Origin: Enchytraeus crypticus | Taxonomy: Eukaryota; Annelida; Clitellata; Enchytraeida; Enchytraeidae | Direction of reading: 5' to 3' | Length of the DNA: 64,000 nucleotides | Assembly: GCA_905160935.1 (NCBI GenBank) | Contig: CAJHZI010000620.1 | Location: 1-64,000, forward strand | Shown: piece by piece, positions 11,640 through 22,636 of the stretch | Numbering within the stretch: position 1 is the stretch's first letter | How the letters are laid out: each line of letters begins with the position of its first letter | Program-made: the position numbers and the translations under genes | Notes under the pieces: generated by a model | Told to the model about the DNA's origin: nothing | Databases searched by the model: none | The model's input: only the letters and a program-made list of their open reading frames with translations

Positions 11640-12240
11640 GTCTGGCTGTACATCAGTTTATATAGTATATTTGTCTATCAATCATTCTGTACGATTTACT
11701 AAAATCTATCAATCAAATATATCTTTTAATCGAAATTAAAAGTAAATGAATTTTAATGGCTCTTTAGATATACATGTTATTCTTTAAATCAAAATGGTAA
11801 TTGCCTGATTCGAAAATGGCTGATAATTTTTATAATGTCCTACAGGCACTTACGGTGGGAGGGGGCTGGAGGGAATATATTATAGGAATACTATTTTAAT
11901 GGGAAAGCAACGGGAAATCACCTAAGGAACGCAAATAATGATGGAGTGCTCACTATGGGGCATGAATGGCAGCATGTGAGTAGGAATGTAATATATGCAA
12001 TGGGTAGAATAGTAGAGACCGATTGATGAATATAATATCTTAGAAGATAAAAGACAACATAATCGGAACTGCTTGAAAGCTCAACTATTACTAAAACAAA
12101 TGGAAACTGTCCATCGAGTCTTTCAGGCGAACGAAATAAAATATTATAAGCGTCACTGAAGAGAGATTTAGATAATTCATTTCTGATTTTATAGAAAACT
12201 GTAATCCAATTCAATGAATAAATACTTGCATTGAATTAAA
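11640..12240. other. Intron sequence, nothing recognised
   Basis: One chance minus-strand ORF (11918-12214) with no family features. No repeat family recognised. Confidence 0.5.
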
Positions 12241-12261
12241 TAAGACATGGGACAAAGTGTA

Positions 12262-12340
12262 TTGGGGAATTTATTCGAATCCAGACCCTAGTTAAACTGG
12301 GATTTAAGTGCTGATGATGATGATGACGATGCTGATGACG

Positions 12341-12371
<31 letters not shown>

Positions 12372-12445
12372 CGATGATGATGATGATGATGATGATGGTA
12401 CCGATAATATAATTTATAATTATGCTGATGATGATGATGACTGAA
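12262..12445 (+). mobile_element. Second RTE-like family 3' end with expanded GAT array
   Basis: CCCTAGTTAAACTGGGATTT followed by about 100 bp of GAT/GAC repeats, interrupted near 12405. Confidence 0.75.
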
Positions 12446-12489
12446 TAAAATAAGAGAGTGAGTTTAGGGTTGGATTATTTTCCTTCTAT

Positions 12490-12600
12490 TCCCATCACTG
12501 AAATGCCACTAGAGCAGGAAACTGACGTTAAACTTGGCCTTAGCCTTATCCTACATACTTTGCAACTCTAGCTAAACTGAGATTAAATGGAAGATGACAT
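12490..12600 (+). mobile_element. SINE-A-like end and LINE GAT-tail scrap
   Basis: CAGGAAACTGACGTTAAACT with GGCCTTAGCC at 12515-12545, then TCTAGCTAAACTGAGATTAA and GGAAGATGAC, a worn copy of the second RTE-like family end. Confidence 0.6.
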
Positions 12601-12763
12601 TTATTGTACTAATTAAAATAGCTTCTACCAATTTAGTAACTTTATGTTGTTGTTTCACTTTGTCTACATGTACTGTATATCTGTAATTCTCTATTACCTT
12701 GTAAACGTTCATCAGATTTCTTAATTCCTCTATTGGCCGCTGTCCTCCGAAATTATCTAACAC

Positions 12764-12895
12764 TGACTGGAGTTAGTGGCGATGTCGGTAAGAAATTCGA
12801 CCGCGGAATAGTAGATGCGGGGTTCAAATCCAGAGCTTGTCCGTTACTGACATCGCTTTCGAGTGAAGAAACTGGCGTTAACATTTGCTTTACCA
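12764..12895 (+). mobile_element. SINE-A copy
   Basis: tRNA-derived: box A-like TGGCGATGTCGGTAAG, box B GGTTCAAATCC, then TTTCGAGTGAAGAAACTGGC and GTTAAC. Nearly full family length. Confidence 0.85.
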
Positions 12896-12998
12896 ACTTC
12901 ATCTCTATGAAAAATTATAATTTCTTCAGTTCTCCATTAAAGCTAACCTTTGCTGATATTTCAACAATTATACTTTATTATTCACCTCTCCTGAGTTG

Positions 12999-13140
12999 TT
13001 GATGATGATGATGATGATGATGATGACGATTATGATGATGATGATGATGATGATGACGATGATGATGGTGATGATGATGATGATGATGATGACGATGATG
13101 ATGGTGATGATGATGATGACGATGATGACGATGATGATAC
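12999..13140. repeat. GAT/GAC trinucleotide array
   Basis: About 140 bp of GAT units ending about a dozen bases from the donor of module 5 exon B. Confidence 0.96.
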
Positions 13141-13152
13141 ATAATTACGCAC

Positions 13153-13262
13153 CATTGTTAAGGTCGCTGCAACTCTCTTTGACCCGCATTCGACCCTTTG
13201 TTTCTGTTTCGGTCAGTTTACACCCTTCCCGCTGCCAGCAGGAGAACATTTTGTCGTAAGCT
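13153..13262 (-). CDS. Six-Cys module 5, exon B (phase 2-1)
   Basis: Acceptor GATGTTTTTAG, donor GTGCGT. It encodes AYDKMFSCWQREGC, then 16 residues to KESC and SDLNN. A GAT array begins about 12 bp beyond the donor. Cysteine spacing agrees with the other B exons; Trp replaces the usual Leu after the fourth cysteine. Confidence 0.78.
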
Positions 13263-13344
13263 CTAAAAACATCAGAAATGGTATAAATGAGTATACCTTT
13301 GAAATACTGAGCTTCAGATGTCTGGTTTCTCATCCCAAATCGAT

Positions 13345-13600
13345 GCTATGATATGCTATTATATGATGACACCACCATGCTATGATATGATACCACCATG
13401 CTATGATATGATACCACCATGCTATGATATGATACCACCATGTTATGATATGATACCACCATGCTATAATTTGATACCACCATGCTATAATTTGATACCA
13501 CCATGCTATGATATGATACCACCATTCTACGATATGACACCATTATTCTATGATATGACACCACCAGGCAATGCTATGACAACACCAAGTCGTTACTTGG
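13345..13600. repeat. Minisatellite, unit about 21 bp
   Basis: About ten degrading copies of a unit containing CACCATGCTATGATATGATA. The two strand ORFs across it (PPCYDMI and VSYHSMV repeats) are artefacts. It lies between exon B of module 5 and the DD37D transposon. Confidence 0.9.
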
Positions 13601-13737
13601 TGTTGTCACACCAAGGCAAAGCTACACACCACCAGGATATGCTATATATCACCAGCAATGCTATGCTACCAATGGCAATGCTATAACAGATTCCTTTGCT
13701 TCCATGATGAACAGAAACATTTCTTTGGCACTATATA

Positions 13738-15720
13738 CACTGTGAGTCTTATAAGTGACACCCCTTTTATATTTGCAATAAAATCGTAACCAGTCGACAC
13801 ATTTATATAAAATTTACAGGTTGTTGGAATCAACCAATTTTCGCTATTACTGCAAAATTTTGTTACCATATCTTTAAGAACAAAAAAGTTATTGATATAT
13901 AGGAACGCTAGGGGCAATGATGAATTTACAACTATGGGCCAAGTAACTGACATTCTCTATATTGTTATAATGAAAACAGGGAAAACATCTTATGCATATC
14001 ATGCTATACTTATCTTAAAAAACAGGCATTTTTGTTCAAAACGTGCCATATTATGTGCAGATTTGTAGAAAATTGCCGAAGTTATTGCCTTTTTAATAGC
14101 CCTGGGGTGTCAAAAGAACTATGCAGACTGTTGTTACGCATAAGGCCTGACTGCGCATTTAGCCTGTGCGCTAAAGCTGCAGCTGCTAGGCTAAAAATCA
14201 GATCAGCCATATGACATATCAGACTGGCTAGGCCGATGCTCCATTTACCGCCATCACTTGTTCACCGATTTGAAACTCATTCAATACAAATCACAAATCC
14301 ATCATTTCCATTCTTCAAAGATGGTTTTCAGCAAAGAAGATCGCATTTTGATTTACGAAATGCGAATAGCCAAAGGCTATGGCGCCAAGCGTATCCTGAA
14401 AGAATTTCCTCGTAAAAACTGGTCGTTGTCTGGGGTTGCCAGATTGCTTAGAACCATTACTGAAAGCGGATCATCTGCTAGAAAGGCAAGGCCCAAGACA
14501 GGAAGAACGCCTGAAATTGTCGCAGCTGTTGAGGAGATGATTATGAGTCAGGAATCACAGCCTGGAACTCATCGAAGTACAAGACAGATAGCACGTGAGA
14601 TTGAAGTGAGTCAAGCAACTGTTAGCAGGATTATACGCCATGAGCTTAATCTGAAATGCTTGAAAAAGAAACAAGCTCAAGAACTTACAGAAGCAAATAA
14701 GTTGACAAGGTTGGTGCGTGCAAAGCTTCTGCTGCGAGATTATCCCCAGAGCAAAGTTGATTTCATATGGTTCACTGATGAGAAGATTTTCACAGTTGCT
14801 GCACCAAAGAATGCACAGAATGATAGGCTCTACGTGTTTGCAGGAACTCGAAAGAAACAAGTTCCTGCAGCACGCTTGTTAAAGACGCGTTCGACCTTCA
14901 CGAAGTCTGTCATGGTATCAGTCGGGGTGTCGTCCCTTGGAGCAACTGATCTTATCTTCATTGATCCAGGTGTCAAGATTAACGGCGCTTACTACCGAGA
15001 CGTGCTTCTGTCACAGCATCTCTTACCAGCTATCAGGGCCATGTCAGGAGAATTCTTTATCTTTCAGCAAGACAGCGCTCCCGCTCATCGCGCATGTGAA
15101 ACAGTTGCGATGTTACGACAGAATACACCTGCGTTCATACCACCGACTTTGTGGCCTCCGAATAGCCCGGATCTTAACCCAGTGGACTATAAGATATGGG
15201 GAGTCATCCAAGAGCGTGTCTATAAGACCAGAATTCGTGATGTGAATCACCTAAAAGAACGCCTCATTGAAGAGTGGTCTTCATTTGATCAAAAAATTAT
15301 CGATGGATCAATCAGACAGTGGCGCCAGCGTCTTCGGGCTTGCATATCAGTTGATGGTGGTCATTTTGAACAAAAGTTATAAGCCACACCCAAATCATAA
15401 TCTAACCATAGGCTCAATCAAACAGCTCTTTTCAGAGCTACCACAAATAATCAATAATTCAAAGCATCTCGCATAACGTGAGATTGCATGCGCATGATGT
15501 AGCCTACGTCTGTGGCGTTCTATATTAGGATTTTTGTTTTAACCCCCACCCGCAGTCGAGTTTAGATTTCTTTTTTATTTTTATATGTATCTAAAAGAAA
15601 TTTTGCAATATTGCAGAGAATTGTTAGCTCTCCACTCCCAGTAAATTTCACATGGATCGGTTGACTGATTGCGATTTTATTGCAAATATAAAAGGGGTGT
15701 CACTTATAAGACTCACAGTG
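13738..15720 (+). mobile_element. Complete Tc1/mariner-type transposon, DD37D
   Basis: Terminal inverted repeats begin CACTGTGAGTCTTATAAGTG at 13738 and end with the complement at 15720. The first 49 bp match perfectly and similarity continues to about 60 bp or more. TA dinucleotides flank both ends (13736-13737, 15721-15722). The 1983-bp element carries one uninterrupted transposase ORF, so it looks young and possibly autonomous. Confidence 0.93.
14321..15382 (+). CDS. Tc1/mariner transposase, DD37D catalytic triad
   Basis: Cuts and joins its own transposon ends. 353 residues from the ATG at 14321 (MVFSKEDRILIYEMR); an in-frame upstream ATG at 14258 would add 21 residues but lacks the family's start. 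The N-terminal half holds helix-turn-helix segments (VSQATVSRIIRHELNL). The catalytic Asp residues are in WFTDEK (14777), QQDSAPAH (15071) and LNPVDYKIWG (15185), with 37 residues between the last two, giving DD37D. The C-terminus RLRACISVDGGHFEQKL is typical of this group. No frameshift or stop. DD37D elements are often called maT-like; the assignment to that subgroup is inferred. Confidence 0.93.
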   Translation: MVFSKEDRILIYEMRIAKGYGAKRILKEFPRKNWSLSGVARLLRTITESGSSARKARPKTGRTPEIVAAVEEMIMSQESQPGTHRSTRQIAREIEVSQATVSRIIRHELNLKCLKKKQAQELTEANKLTRLVRAKLLLRDYPQSKVDFIWFTDEKIFTVAAPKNAQNDRLYVFAGTRKKQVPAARLLKTRSTFTKSVMVSVGVSSLGATDLIFIDPGVKINGAYYRDVLLSQHLLPAIRAMSGEFFIFQQDSAPAHRACETVAMLRQNTPAFIPPTLWPPNSPDLNPVDYKIWGVIQERVYKTRIRDVNHLKERLIEEWSSFDQKIIDGSIRQWRQRLRACISVDGGHFEQKL

Positions 15721-15724
15721 TATA

Positions 15725-16040
15725 TTACATTTCCATGCTTTACTAATCAGTGTTAAATTTAACAACAATTGTTCGTTCAAATTATAAACAAAATGCGATT
15801 TCAGAGACGACTCATACGTACGAGTTATACATCAGTGCCGATAATTATTTCCTATTTTTATATGACATCTGTGATTTTTGTCAATTGCGAATTTGTACAA
15901 AATACGGATGACATAAATATACAATTGATAAATATCAGAATGAGTATACTGTATAAATAGGAAGAGGAAAGGGCATGTACTGAGAGAGAGTGTTTTACTA
16001 GAAGAGATAATTGAAGAATAACTATAAGGAAAAATGGTTA
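15725..16040. other. Intron sequence, nothing recognised
   Basis: Chance short ORF at 15769-15960 on plus only; no domain or repeat seen. Confidence 0.5.
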
Positions 16041-16043
16041 TAT

Positions 16044-16187
16044 ATAGCTAATGTTATAGCTAATACTAACGTCAATTTCTTCACTCAAAAGAGATGTCAG
16101 CAGCGGGCGAGCTAAAGATTTGAACCCCGCTCATACTGATCCGCGGTCGAAAGGCTTACCGACATCGCCACTGGCTCCAGTCATTAA
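16044..16187 (-). mobile_element. SINE-A copy
   Basis: Full-length type; the plus strand shows TTTGAACCCCGC (box B complement), GATCCGCGGTCG and GACATCGCCACTGGCTCCAG. Confidence 0.85.
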
Positions 16188-16189
16188 GA

Positions 16190-16260
16190 AGAAGACCGAC
16201 ACTTAGGATACTAGATGATGTGGAAGAGCTTATGGTCATGTACCTGCCAACTGGCAGTGC
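16190..16260 (+). mobile_element. RTE-like LINE 3' terminus scrap
   Basis: GGAAGAGCTTATGGTCATG then the hairpin CTGCCAACTGGCAG and TGCACTAA. Confidence 0.7.
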
Positions 16261-16481
16261 ACTAATAATGAGACACAATAGCTATACATATGAAATACAA
16301 AACTACGAAATACATGTGCCTTACAAGTATTTCTTTACGAACTAGTTAAACACTGCATGTACTATCACAACACCAGGTTTAAGATTACAGCAGGTTGCAG
16401 AGACCGACAAGTAATCGAGATCAAAAAAGTTGCCCGTTCATTAAACGGTTTGATGGGCTAGCTACACGTGTATCTGCGTAC

Positions 16482-16617
16482 TCGCACATTGCGCGTTTGG
16501 CGACCTTTCCATAGAATGAGACCATCTTCCTTCCAAAAGCCGCGATGACATCCTCATGTCCCAGCATGCACCTGTAGAACACCGACACGTAACAGTCCCC
16601 ATCAGGCGCCGCGCTGT
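16482..16617 (-). CDS. Six-Cys module 5, exon A (phase 1-2)
   Basis: Acceptor GATTGATTACAG immediately after a TGAT-type array; donor GTACGC (weak). It encodes SAAPDGDCYVSVFYRC (C-x7-C), MLGHEDVIAAFGRKMVSFYG and KRAMC with a split Glu. Richer in G+C than its surroundings. Confidence 0.8.
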
Positions 16618-16618
16618 C

Positions 16619-16656
16619 TGTAATCAATCAATCAATCAATCAGTCAGTCAGTCAGT

Positions 16657-16688
<32 letters not shown>

Positions 16689-17514
16689 CAAATAATCAAT
16701 CAATCAAACAATCAATTAATCAGTCAGGCAGTCAGTCAGTCAATCAATCAATCAATCAATCAATCAGTCAGTCAGTCAGTCAGTCAATCAGTCAGTCAGT
16801 CAGTCAGTCAATTAGTCAATCAGTCAATCAGTCAATCAATCAATAAATCAGTCAGTAAGTCAGCGAATCAATCAATCAATCAATAAATTATTCAATCAAT
16901 CAATCAATAAATTCAATAAATTAGTCAGTCAATCAATCAATCAATCATTCATTCAATCAATCAATCAATCAGTCAGTCAGTCAGTCAATAATTAATCAAT
17001 CAACAAATCAATCAATCATTCATTCAATCAATCAATCAATCAGTCAGTCAGTCAGTCTATAATTAATCAATCCACAAATCAATCAATCAATCAATCAGTT
17101 AGTCAGTCAGTCAATCAATCAGTCAGTCAATCAATCATTCAATCAATCCATTAATCAATTAAATCAATAAATCAATCAATCAGTCATTCAGTCAGTCAAT
17201 CAATAAATCAATCAATCAATCAATCAGTCAGTCAGTCAATCAATCAATAAGGCTATCAATCAATCAATCAATCTATCAACCCATCAATCAATCAATCAAT
17301 CAAGCAAATTAATCAATTAATCAATATGTCAATAAATAAATAAGATAATCAGTAAAACAGTCATTGAGTTAGTCAGTACGTCAATCAATGAGTCAATCAG
17401 CCATTCAATAAATCAATCGATCAAGTAACAGTTCCATGCATGAATGAACATAATTCATTGCCTTATGGCGAGGAAACGGACATTAAATTCTTATTGATTG
17501 ATTGATTGATTGAT

Positions 17515-17551
<37 letters not shown>

Positions 17552-17575
17552 CAATCAGTCGGTCAATCAATTTGC
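16619..17575. repeat. AATC/AGTC tetranucleotide array of about 950 bp
   Basis: Long imperfect array starting at the acceptor of module 5 exon A. Reads as SVNQ/SISQ repeats. The phase flips to TTGA after an embedded CR1/L2-like tail at 17455-17490. Confidence 0.96.
17455..17530 (+). mobile_element. CR1/L2-like tail with TTGA array
   Basis: TCATTGCCTTATGGCGAGGA, then CGGACATTAAATTC and about 15 TTGA-type units. Confidence 0.78.
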
Positions 17576-17589
17576 GACTCTTCTCTCTT

Positions 17590-17905
17590 CAGTGCACTGC
17601 CAAGTGGCAGGTTCAAGGTACATATTCATACTCAATGTCTGTTTTCTCGCTCCATAAGAGCACTCCTTAGATTAGCAAGTTAATCTCTTTACAAACTCTA
17701 TACCCTAGCCAGACCTTATCCATCCTTGACCTTTCCAATAGATTGGGAAAAGTAAAGTACCATTTAATCTTGTGAAAAAATATTTCATGGCGAGGTGGGT
17801 TCCCTCTTGCCATCCTCAGCTCCTGCCTTAGTCGCCTCTTTCGTACATGCAACAGATTATTTGAGGTTGCCCTCTTCTGCAGTGGTACAACCACACCCGA
17901 ACACA
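17590..17905 (-). mobile_element. SINE-B copy
   Basis: Plus strand starts CAGTGCACTGCCAAGTGGCA (terminal hairpin), with CTCCATAAGAGCACTCCTTA, and ends with GTCGCCTCTTTCGTAC and ACCACACCCGA. Confidence 0.83.
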
Positions 17906-18069
17906 ACACAGTGATAATTGCTATTAGTATATTAAAAGAGGGAAATAATATAAATATAAACTGAATGGTTTTCTATTTTATCACTAAATTCGCACAATCT
18001 ATAGTGTTTACCTATTAGTCATTAATAACACTCAATGTCGGCTGCGATGATTTACAAAACACACCTGAA

Positions 18070-18102
18070 AACAGCTTGTGTGACTTGTTCACACAAGCTG
18101 TT
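18070..18102. repeat. Perfect 14-bp stem hairpin
   Basis: AACAGCTTGTGTGA, 5-bp loop, then its exact complement. Confidence 0.85.
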
Positions 18103-18119
18103 GTGGAATATTCTTTTTC

Positions 18120-18905
18120 TTCTTTAAGTGCCGTGCCTGTTCCAAGCCTGGGCGGTCATGGTCATATTCCTCCATATGTCTCTGTTCATTGTTGCTCTGA
18201 TCATCTCTGTTTCAGTTAACTGCATCCATTTACTAAGACTCTTAATAAACGTCATTAGTTGTCGACCCTTGCATCTTTTTCCTTCTATTATTCCTGTCAC
18301 TACGGTATTTTCAACTATTTTGTTCCGCATAATGTGTCCGAAAAATTTCATCTGTTGTCCTCGTATTCGGTTCAAAAGGTCACGACAAGTTGACATTCTT
18401 TGTAGAACATCTTCATTTTTAATGTGGTCTTTATAAGATATACGCAGCATTCTTCTACAGAACCACATCTCTGTTGCCTCAAGTTTCGAATCCATTACAG
18501 ACGAGATTGTCCAAACTTCACTTCCATATAACAATATTGGTTGAATGTAGCATTGAAGAAGTCTTTTTTTGGTATCAATTGATAATTCATGGCTTCCAAA
18601 AATCTTTGACATTCTGTTATATGCCTCCTTAGCCATGGCTATTCTTCTGTTTATTTCCTTGTCACATTTCCCATTTTGATGAATAAGTGACCCTAAATAT
18701 ATGACTGATTCAACTTGTTTGACATTTTGACCTCTTACATTGATTAAGCATGGCTGTGGCATTTTTAGTTTTGCTGACTGTCATGCATTCTGTTTTCTTC
18801 ATATTTATAGATAATCCACTAGCCTCACTATGATATGTTACAATATCCAACAATTCTTGAAGTTTGTCTCTCGAGTCGGCAATAAGAACTATGTCATCTA
18901 GAACT
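18120..18905 (-). mobile_element. RTE-like LINE 3' part, open frame of about 212 aa
   Basis: DDIVLIADSRDKLQELLDI (catalytic DD at about 18900), GLSINMKKTECM, then a frame shift and IYLGSLIHQNGKCDKEINRR, LLYGSEVWTISSV and KFFGHIMRN. The last part (18124-18762) is open. Cut at the catalytic motif; the element is dead on arrival or 5'-truncated. Confidence 0.85.
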
Positions 18906-18969
18906 ATGTGGAATATAGATTAATTAAACGCCGCTTAACTAGATTAATTGTTAATTAATTAATTGTTGA

Positions 18970-19035
18970 AAGGTGTAATTGAAGAGAATGTTCATGAGAA
19001 AAGAGTTAGAGGTAGACCAGGACGCATAGTTTTTT
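18970..19035 (+). mobile_element. LINE C-terminal scrap
   Basis: Reads KGVIEENVHEKRVRGRPGR, the basic C-terminal motif of RTE-like LINEs, with no 3' end. Confidence 0.5.
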
Positions 19036-19071
19036 ATTTATGATTTCGTACCGCATTCGTAATATTTCGTA

Positions 19072-19072
19072 T

Positions 19073-19107
<35 letters not shown>

Positions 19108-19108
19108 C

Positions 19109-19143
<35 letters not shown>

Positions 19144-19199
19144 ATAAAAATGTATATATATATATATATATTATTACATATATATAATATTATAAATAG

Positions 19200-19254
<55 letters not shown>
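19072..19254. repeat. AC array then AT arrays
   Basis: CACACA run followed by several AT arrays with interruptions. Confidence 0.96.
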
Positions 19255-19255
<1 letters not shown>

Positions 19256-19285
19256 ATAGATAGGAAAATAATTGGATATAATAAA

Positions 19286-19372
19286 ATAAAACTGAGTAGA
19301 CAGAAAGAATGGAAGCGTTTTATATCATGGACCTGCCAGTTGGCAGTTCACTAAGAGAGAGAGAGAGATTTG
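19286..19372 (+). mobile_element. RTE-like LINE 3' terminus with GA tail
   Basis: GAATGGAAGCGTTTTATATC, hairpin CTGCCAGTTGGCAG, CACTAAGAGAGAGAGAGA. Confidence 0.78.
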
Positions 19373-19379
19373 AAGATAG

Positions 19380-20050
19380 AGTTAGAGAAATGACAGTTGC
19401 GGATTATTTATTGTGATTGTGTATAAAAGTTTGCATTTAAAATGTAAAACAACAAGATAAATTATTAGTAGGCATAGTTCTACTTTAACTAGTTAATGGC
19501 TGCATAGATATACATGTAGAATACTTTATAAAGAGCAGCAAAATATTTAGGAATGACATTTAAAAGAAACACAGTGGTTTTGATGTAGCCCAAAATAAGA
19601 ATTTGGAATAAGAAGATTTGTGAAAGGAGCTTGTTATTGTTGAATAGACTTTAAAAAATAAAGTAATTTTGATTTTTTTAAAAATATTCCTAACCCTTAC
19701 CCCTACCCTTTACCCTAGCCCTAACATACCATATTCCTAAGAAACTAATAAAATATAGACGAACTTTAAAAAATAAAAGTGACTCGAACCAGAGTCGAAC
19801 TCCGAACCACAGGAATGAATTCATTTTATGACTTGACTTCATGGCATCTGATGTTTTCGGTGATTGCTGTTTAAAGCTTAATATTTAAGTATGTCTTGCA
19901 AAAACCTCTCTATGCTTTACATGATTTGTTCAGCATTTGAATCACGTTGTCTAATTGAGAGAAAATTGTCAATTTAACGATAAAGAATTCTCTTTTTATA
20001 TAGTCAAAATGTTACTTGCACAGTTACTTGTAACCTACATGTACGTATAA
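19380..20050. other. Intron sequence; telomere-like stretch at 19688-19728
   Basis: Mostly unremarkable AT-rich DNA. 19688-19728 has CCTAACCCTTACCCCTACCC-type degenerate CCCTAA units. Confidence 0.6.
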
Positions 20051-20056
20051 AACAAC

Positions 20057-20155
20057 GCAATGATTAACGTCAGTTTCCTGATATATTTAGAATATTGTAC
20101 ATAGCATAGCAGTTATGCGCTGGATTTGAACTCTGCATCTACTTATATAGCAGAG
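20057..20155 (-). mobile_element. SINE-A copy, diverged
   Basis: Plus: TTAACGTCAGTTTCCTGA and GGATTTGAACTCTGCATC; middle altered. Confidence 0.55.
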
Positions 20156-20196
20156 CTGAACAACGACGTAATTAAACATCGATAATTTATAATTTA

Positions 20197-20236
<40 letters not shown>

Positions 20237-20560
20237 GCTTTCCTCTTCATTTCCACATATGAGCGGGTCTTTAAATCATCTAATATACCTAATCTCGGCC
20301 TGCTCCTGCCTCTTTTTTTTCCATTCTACCTTCTATGACCTCTTGTAATAGACCTCCCCCCGTAGAATGTGTCCTATCCAACGCTTCTTCCCATTTCTTA
20401 ATACATTTATCAACTATCAATCTGTGCCAACTCTCTCCAGAACTTCCTCATTTTTAACCTTTTGAGTCCATCTAATACTATCCATTCTTCTCCAAATCCA
20501 CATTTCCAATGTCTTCAATTTCTTAATATCTTCCTTCACAGTAATTATTAATGATTAATA
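20197..20560 (-). mobile_element. RTE-like LINE 3' end fragment with CT tail
   Basis: The CT array at 20200-20233 is the tail. Then complements of the LINE C-terminus, e.g. CATCTAATATACCTAATCTC and CTTAATACATTTATCAACTA. The last bases of the usual 3' end are replaced by the CT array. Confidence 0.78.
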
Positions 20561-20574
20561 ATTAGATTTAGATA

Positions 20575-21361
20575 CAGGGTGATCCAGAATAAATGAAACT
20601 CCTTTGAAAGCTAATAAATTTGACAAATTTTATCCAAACATCTTACTTCATAAATTAAATTAAAGGCAATTGTTATATTAAATTCCGAAATATCTAACAG
20701 ATACTATTACACATGTGTGAGAAATTATCATTAGTCGCCGATATGTCATTTTCAATTAAATTGCGTGAAAACTCAAAATCTAAAGATCAAGAATTCACGA
20801 TTATGCATTAGGCCTTAACAATTTCAAAAAGCGCATTGCAGTTTCTATCAATGTCCTAAATGAATTGAGAATTAATTGAAAAAATGTTCATTGTGTCCAC
20901 CATGTGCCCGAATAAATGCATTCACTCGCTGGGATCACTGACCAATTTGCCGAGTCCACGAGTGCCTGACTGATTTCTGGGTCCAGCAGAGAACATCGAC
21001 TTGTTTCAAATGTTCAACGTCGTGAATTGGTTTCTGATAGACTAATTGCTGAAGACAATAGTAAGCGATCGAATAATAAATCTGGTTCAAATCAGGGGGG
21101 GGGCAGTTAGGTGTCCAGTTCTTCGGTTCAATAAACCCTGGCAGGTTTAATTTCATACAGGTGATCATACGACATGAAAAACATGAAAATTACATATCGG
21201 CGACTAATGATAATTTCTCAAAAATGTGAAATAGTAACTCTTAGCTATTTGCATATTAATAGAAAAGAGCCTTTATTTTAAAATATCATGTATGACGCTT
21301 GGATAAAAATTGTCCAAGTTATTAGCCTTCAAAGTAGTTTCATTTATTATGGACCACCCTG
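20575..21361 (-). mobile_element. Decayed mariner-like transposon
   Basis: Inverted repeats CAGGGTGATCCAGAATAAAT (20575) and CAGGGTGGTCCATAATAAAT (complement ending 21361) are flanked by TA. Inside, the minus strand keeps a transposase C-terminal scrap at about 20935-21168 (PKNWTPNCPPPDLN, then DVEHLKQ). The element is 787 bp, too short for a full gene; most of the transposase is deleted. Confidence 0.82.
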
Positions 21362-21649
21362 TAAATATGGATACTTATTAATGATTAATAGTTAAATTTA
21401 AATAAGGAGAATGTAATGTTTAGCACAGCATAACGTAGCATACAAACCGAAAATGGTCGCATGAAAGACTAGAGATAGGAGGAGAATCTGATGTGTCAGA
21501 ATATGTTGATTCATTTCCTCTGTGTTTATAAACAAATACACTAGTGACGTCATCGACATGTAGTTCAATCTACAGCTTCTTATACAATATTTAGCAGCAG
21601 CAGCAGCAGCAACAACAGTTAGAAAGCTATAAAAAAAGTAAACACGCAT

Positions 21650-21870
21650 TATAGTGAAATGATCAATTGTGTTGATATCTATCACTTTTAATACCACATG
21701 TTTAAATAGTTAGGCAATATAGACCATTTTCCGTGTAACCAGTCCAGTGAATGCCCGAGATTATTCTCACAGATCAGCGCGGCTGGGATTCGAACCCACG
21801 AGGGTTCAATTCACCTTAGCATCTGTCAATTAAAACTTCATGACTTTACCCCGACGCTATTAAGACATTC
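21650..21870 (-). mobile_element. SINE-C copy
   Basis: Plus shows TGATATCTATCACTTTTAAT, GAATGCCCGAGATT, box B complement GATTCGAACCCACG and AACTTCATGACTTTACC. Confidence 0.83.
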
Positions 21871-22371
21871 TATCATCGTTCAGGGAAACACCGAGCGCTA
21901 TGGTAACAAACTGCATTGTTCAAAATAATATCATGTTATGCTATGCGCTCAAATTGAGAATGAACTATTTAAAAAATAATCTATTAGAAAATATTAAAAG
22001 AAGCGCAAGCCAAAGCCTAGTTTAAAATCAGTTCCCTGTTTAAAATAATATCAGTGAATGGGTGAACACTGGATTTGAACCCTACACCTGAAACAAGCCT
22101 TCGGTTCAACCCAAACAAGAAGGGTCTCTGACAGATTGCGCGCATATCTTCAAGAAAACCAATCCATGCTAGATAAATTGAATAACAATTTCAAATAATT
22201 AATATTAAAGTTTATATGTGGTTATACAACAAGGGAAAACAAATTAATGTATATATTAATGTATATAGCTAACGTCTGATTGCGTATATCGAAGAATGCA
22301 GTCAGATTCAATTCGAATTGCTTTGAAACCGTTGGGGCCCTGCTTCTCAGGCTAGCTTACTGTTCATTTCG

Positions 22372-22495
22372 CCACTGGCTCCAAGTCGGTAACACACTCG
22401 ACCGCGGATCAGTATGTGCAGGGTTCAAATCCAGGGCTCGCCCGTCACTGACATCGCTTTCGAGTGAGGAAACCGACATTATCCTTAACTTTACG
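22372..22495 (+). mobile_element. SINE-A copy
   Basis: CACTGGCTCCAAGTCGGTAA, GACCGCGGATCAGTATGTG, GGTTCAAATCC, TTTCGAGTGAGGAAACCGAC. Confidence 0.87.
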
Positions 22496-22636
22496 AGTTA
22501 TCACCATCATTCCAGTAACGTACCTACGTTTCGGTATTGTAAATATTATTATAATATAGTGAGCCAGTTCTGTCTGTCTGAAGTAACGCTGATCACAGCA
22601 CCACTGGCGAGTATATAAATGACGAGTATATATTTT

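Noticed and set aside
12572-12763. Possible extra exon on minus (RPIEELRNLMNVYK)
   Set aside because: Lacks cysteines, would enter in phase 0, and the chain of six A/B pairs is already complete without it; its acceptor lies at a SINE-A border.
13318-13686. PPCYDMI repeat protein
   Set aside because: A 21-bp minisatellite happens to be a multiple of three, so it stays open on both strands; no start context or homology.
16556-16846. Ser-Gln-Asn repeat ORF (also 25726-26016)
   Set aside because: AATC/AGTC tetranucleotide arrays read in frame; the real coding part here is the minus-strand exon at 16482-16617.
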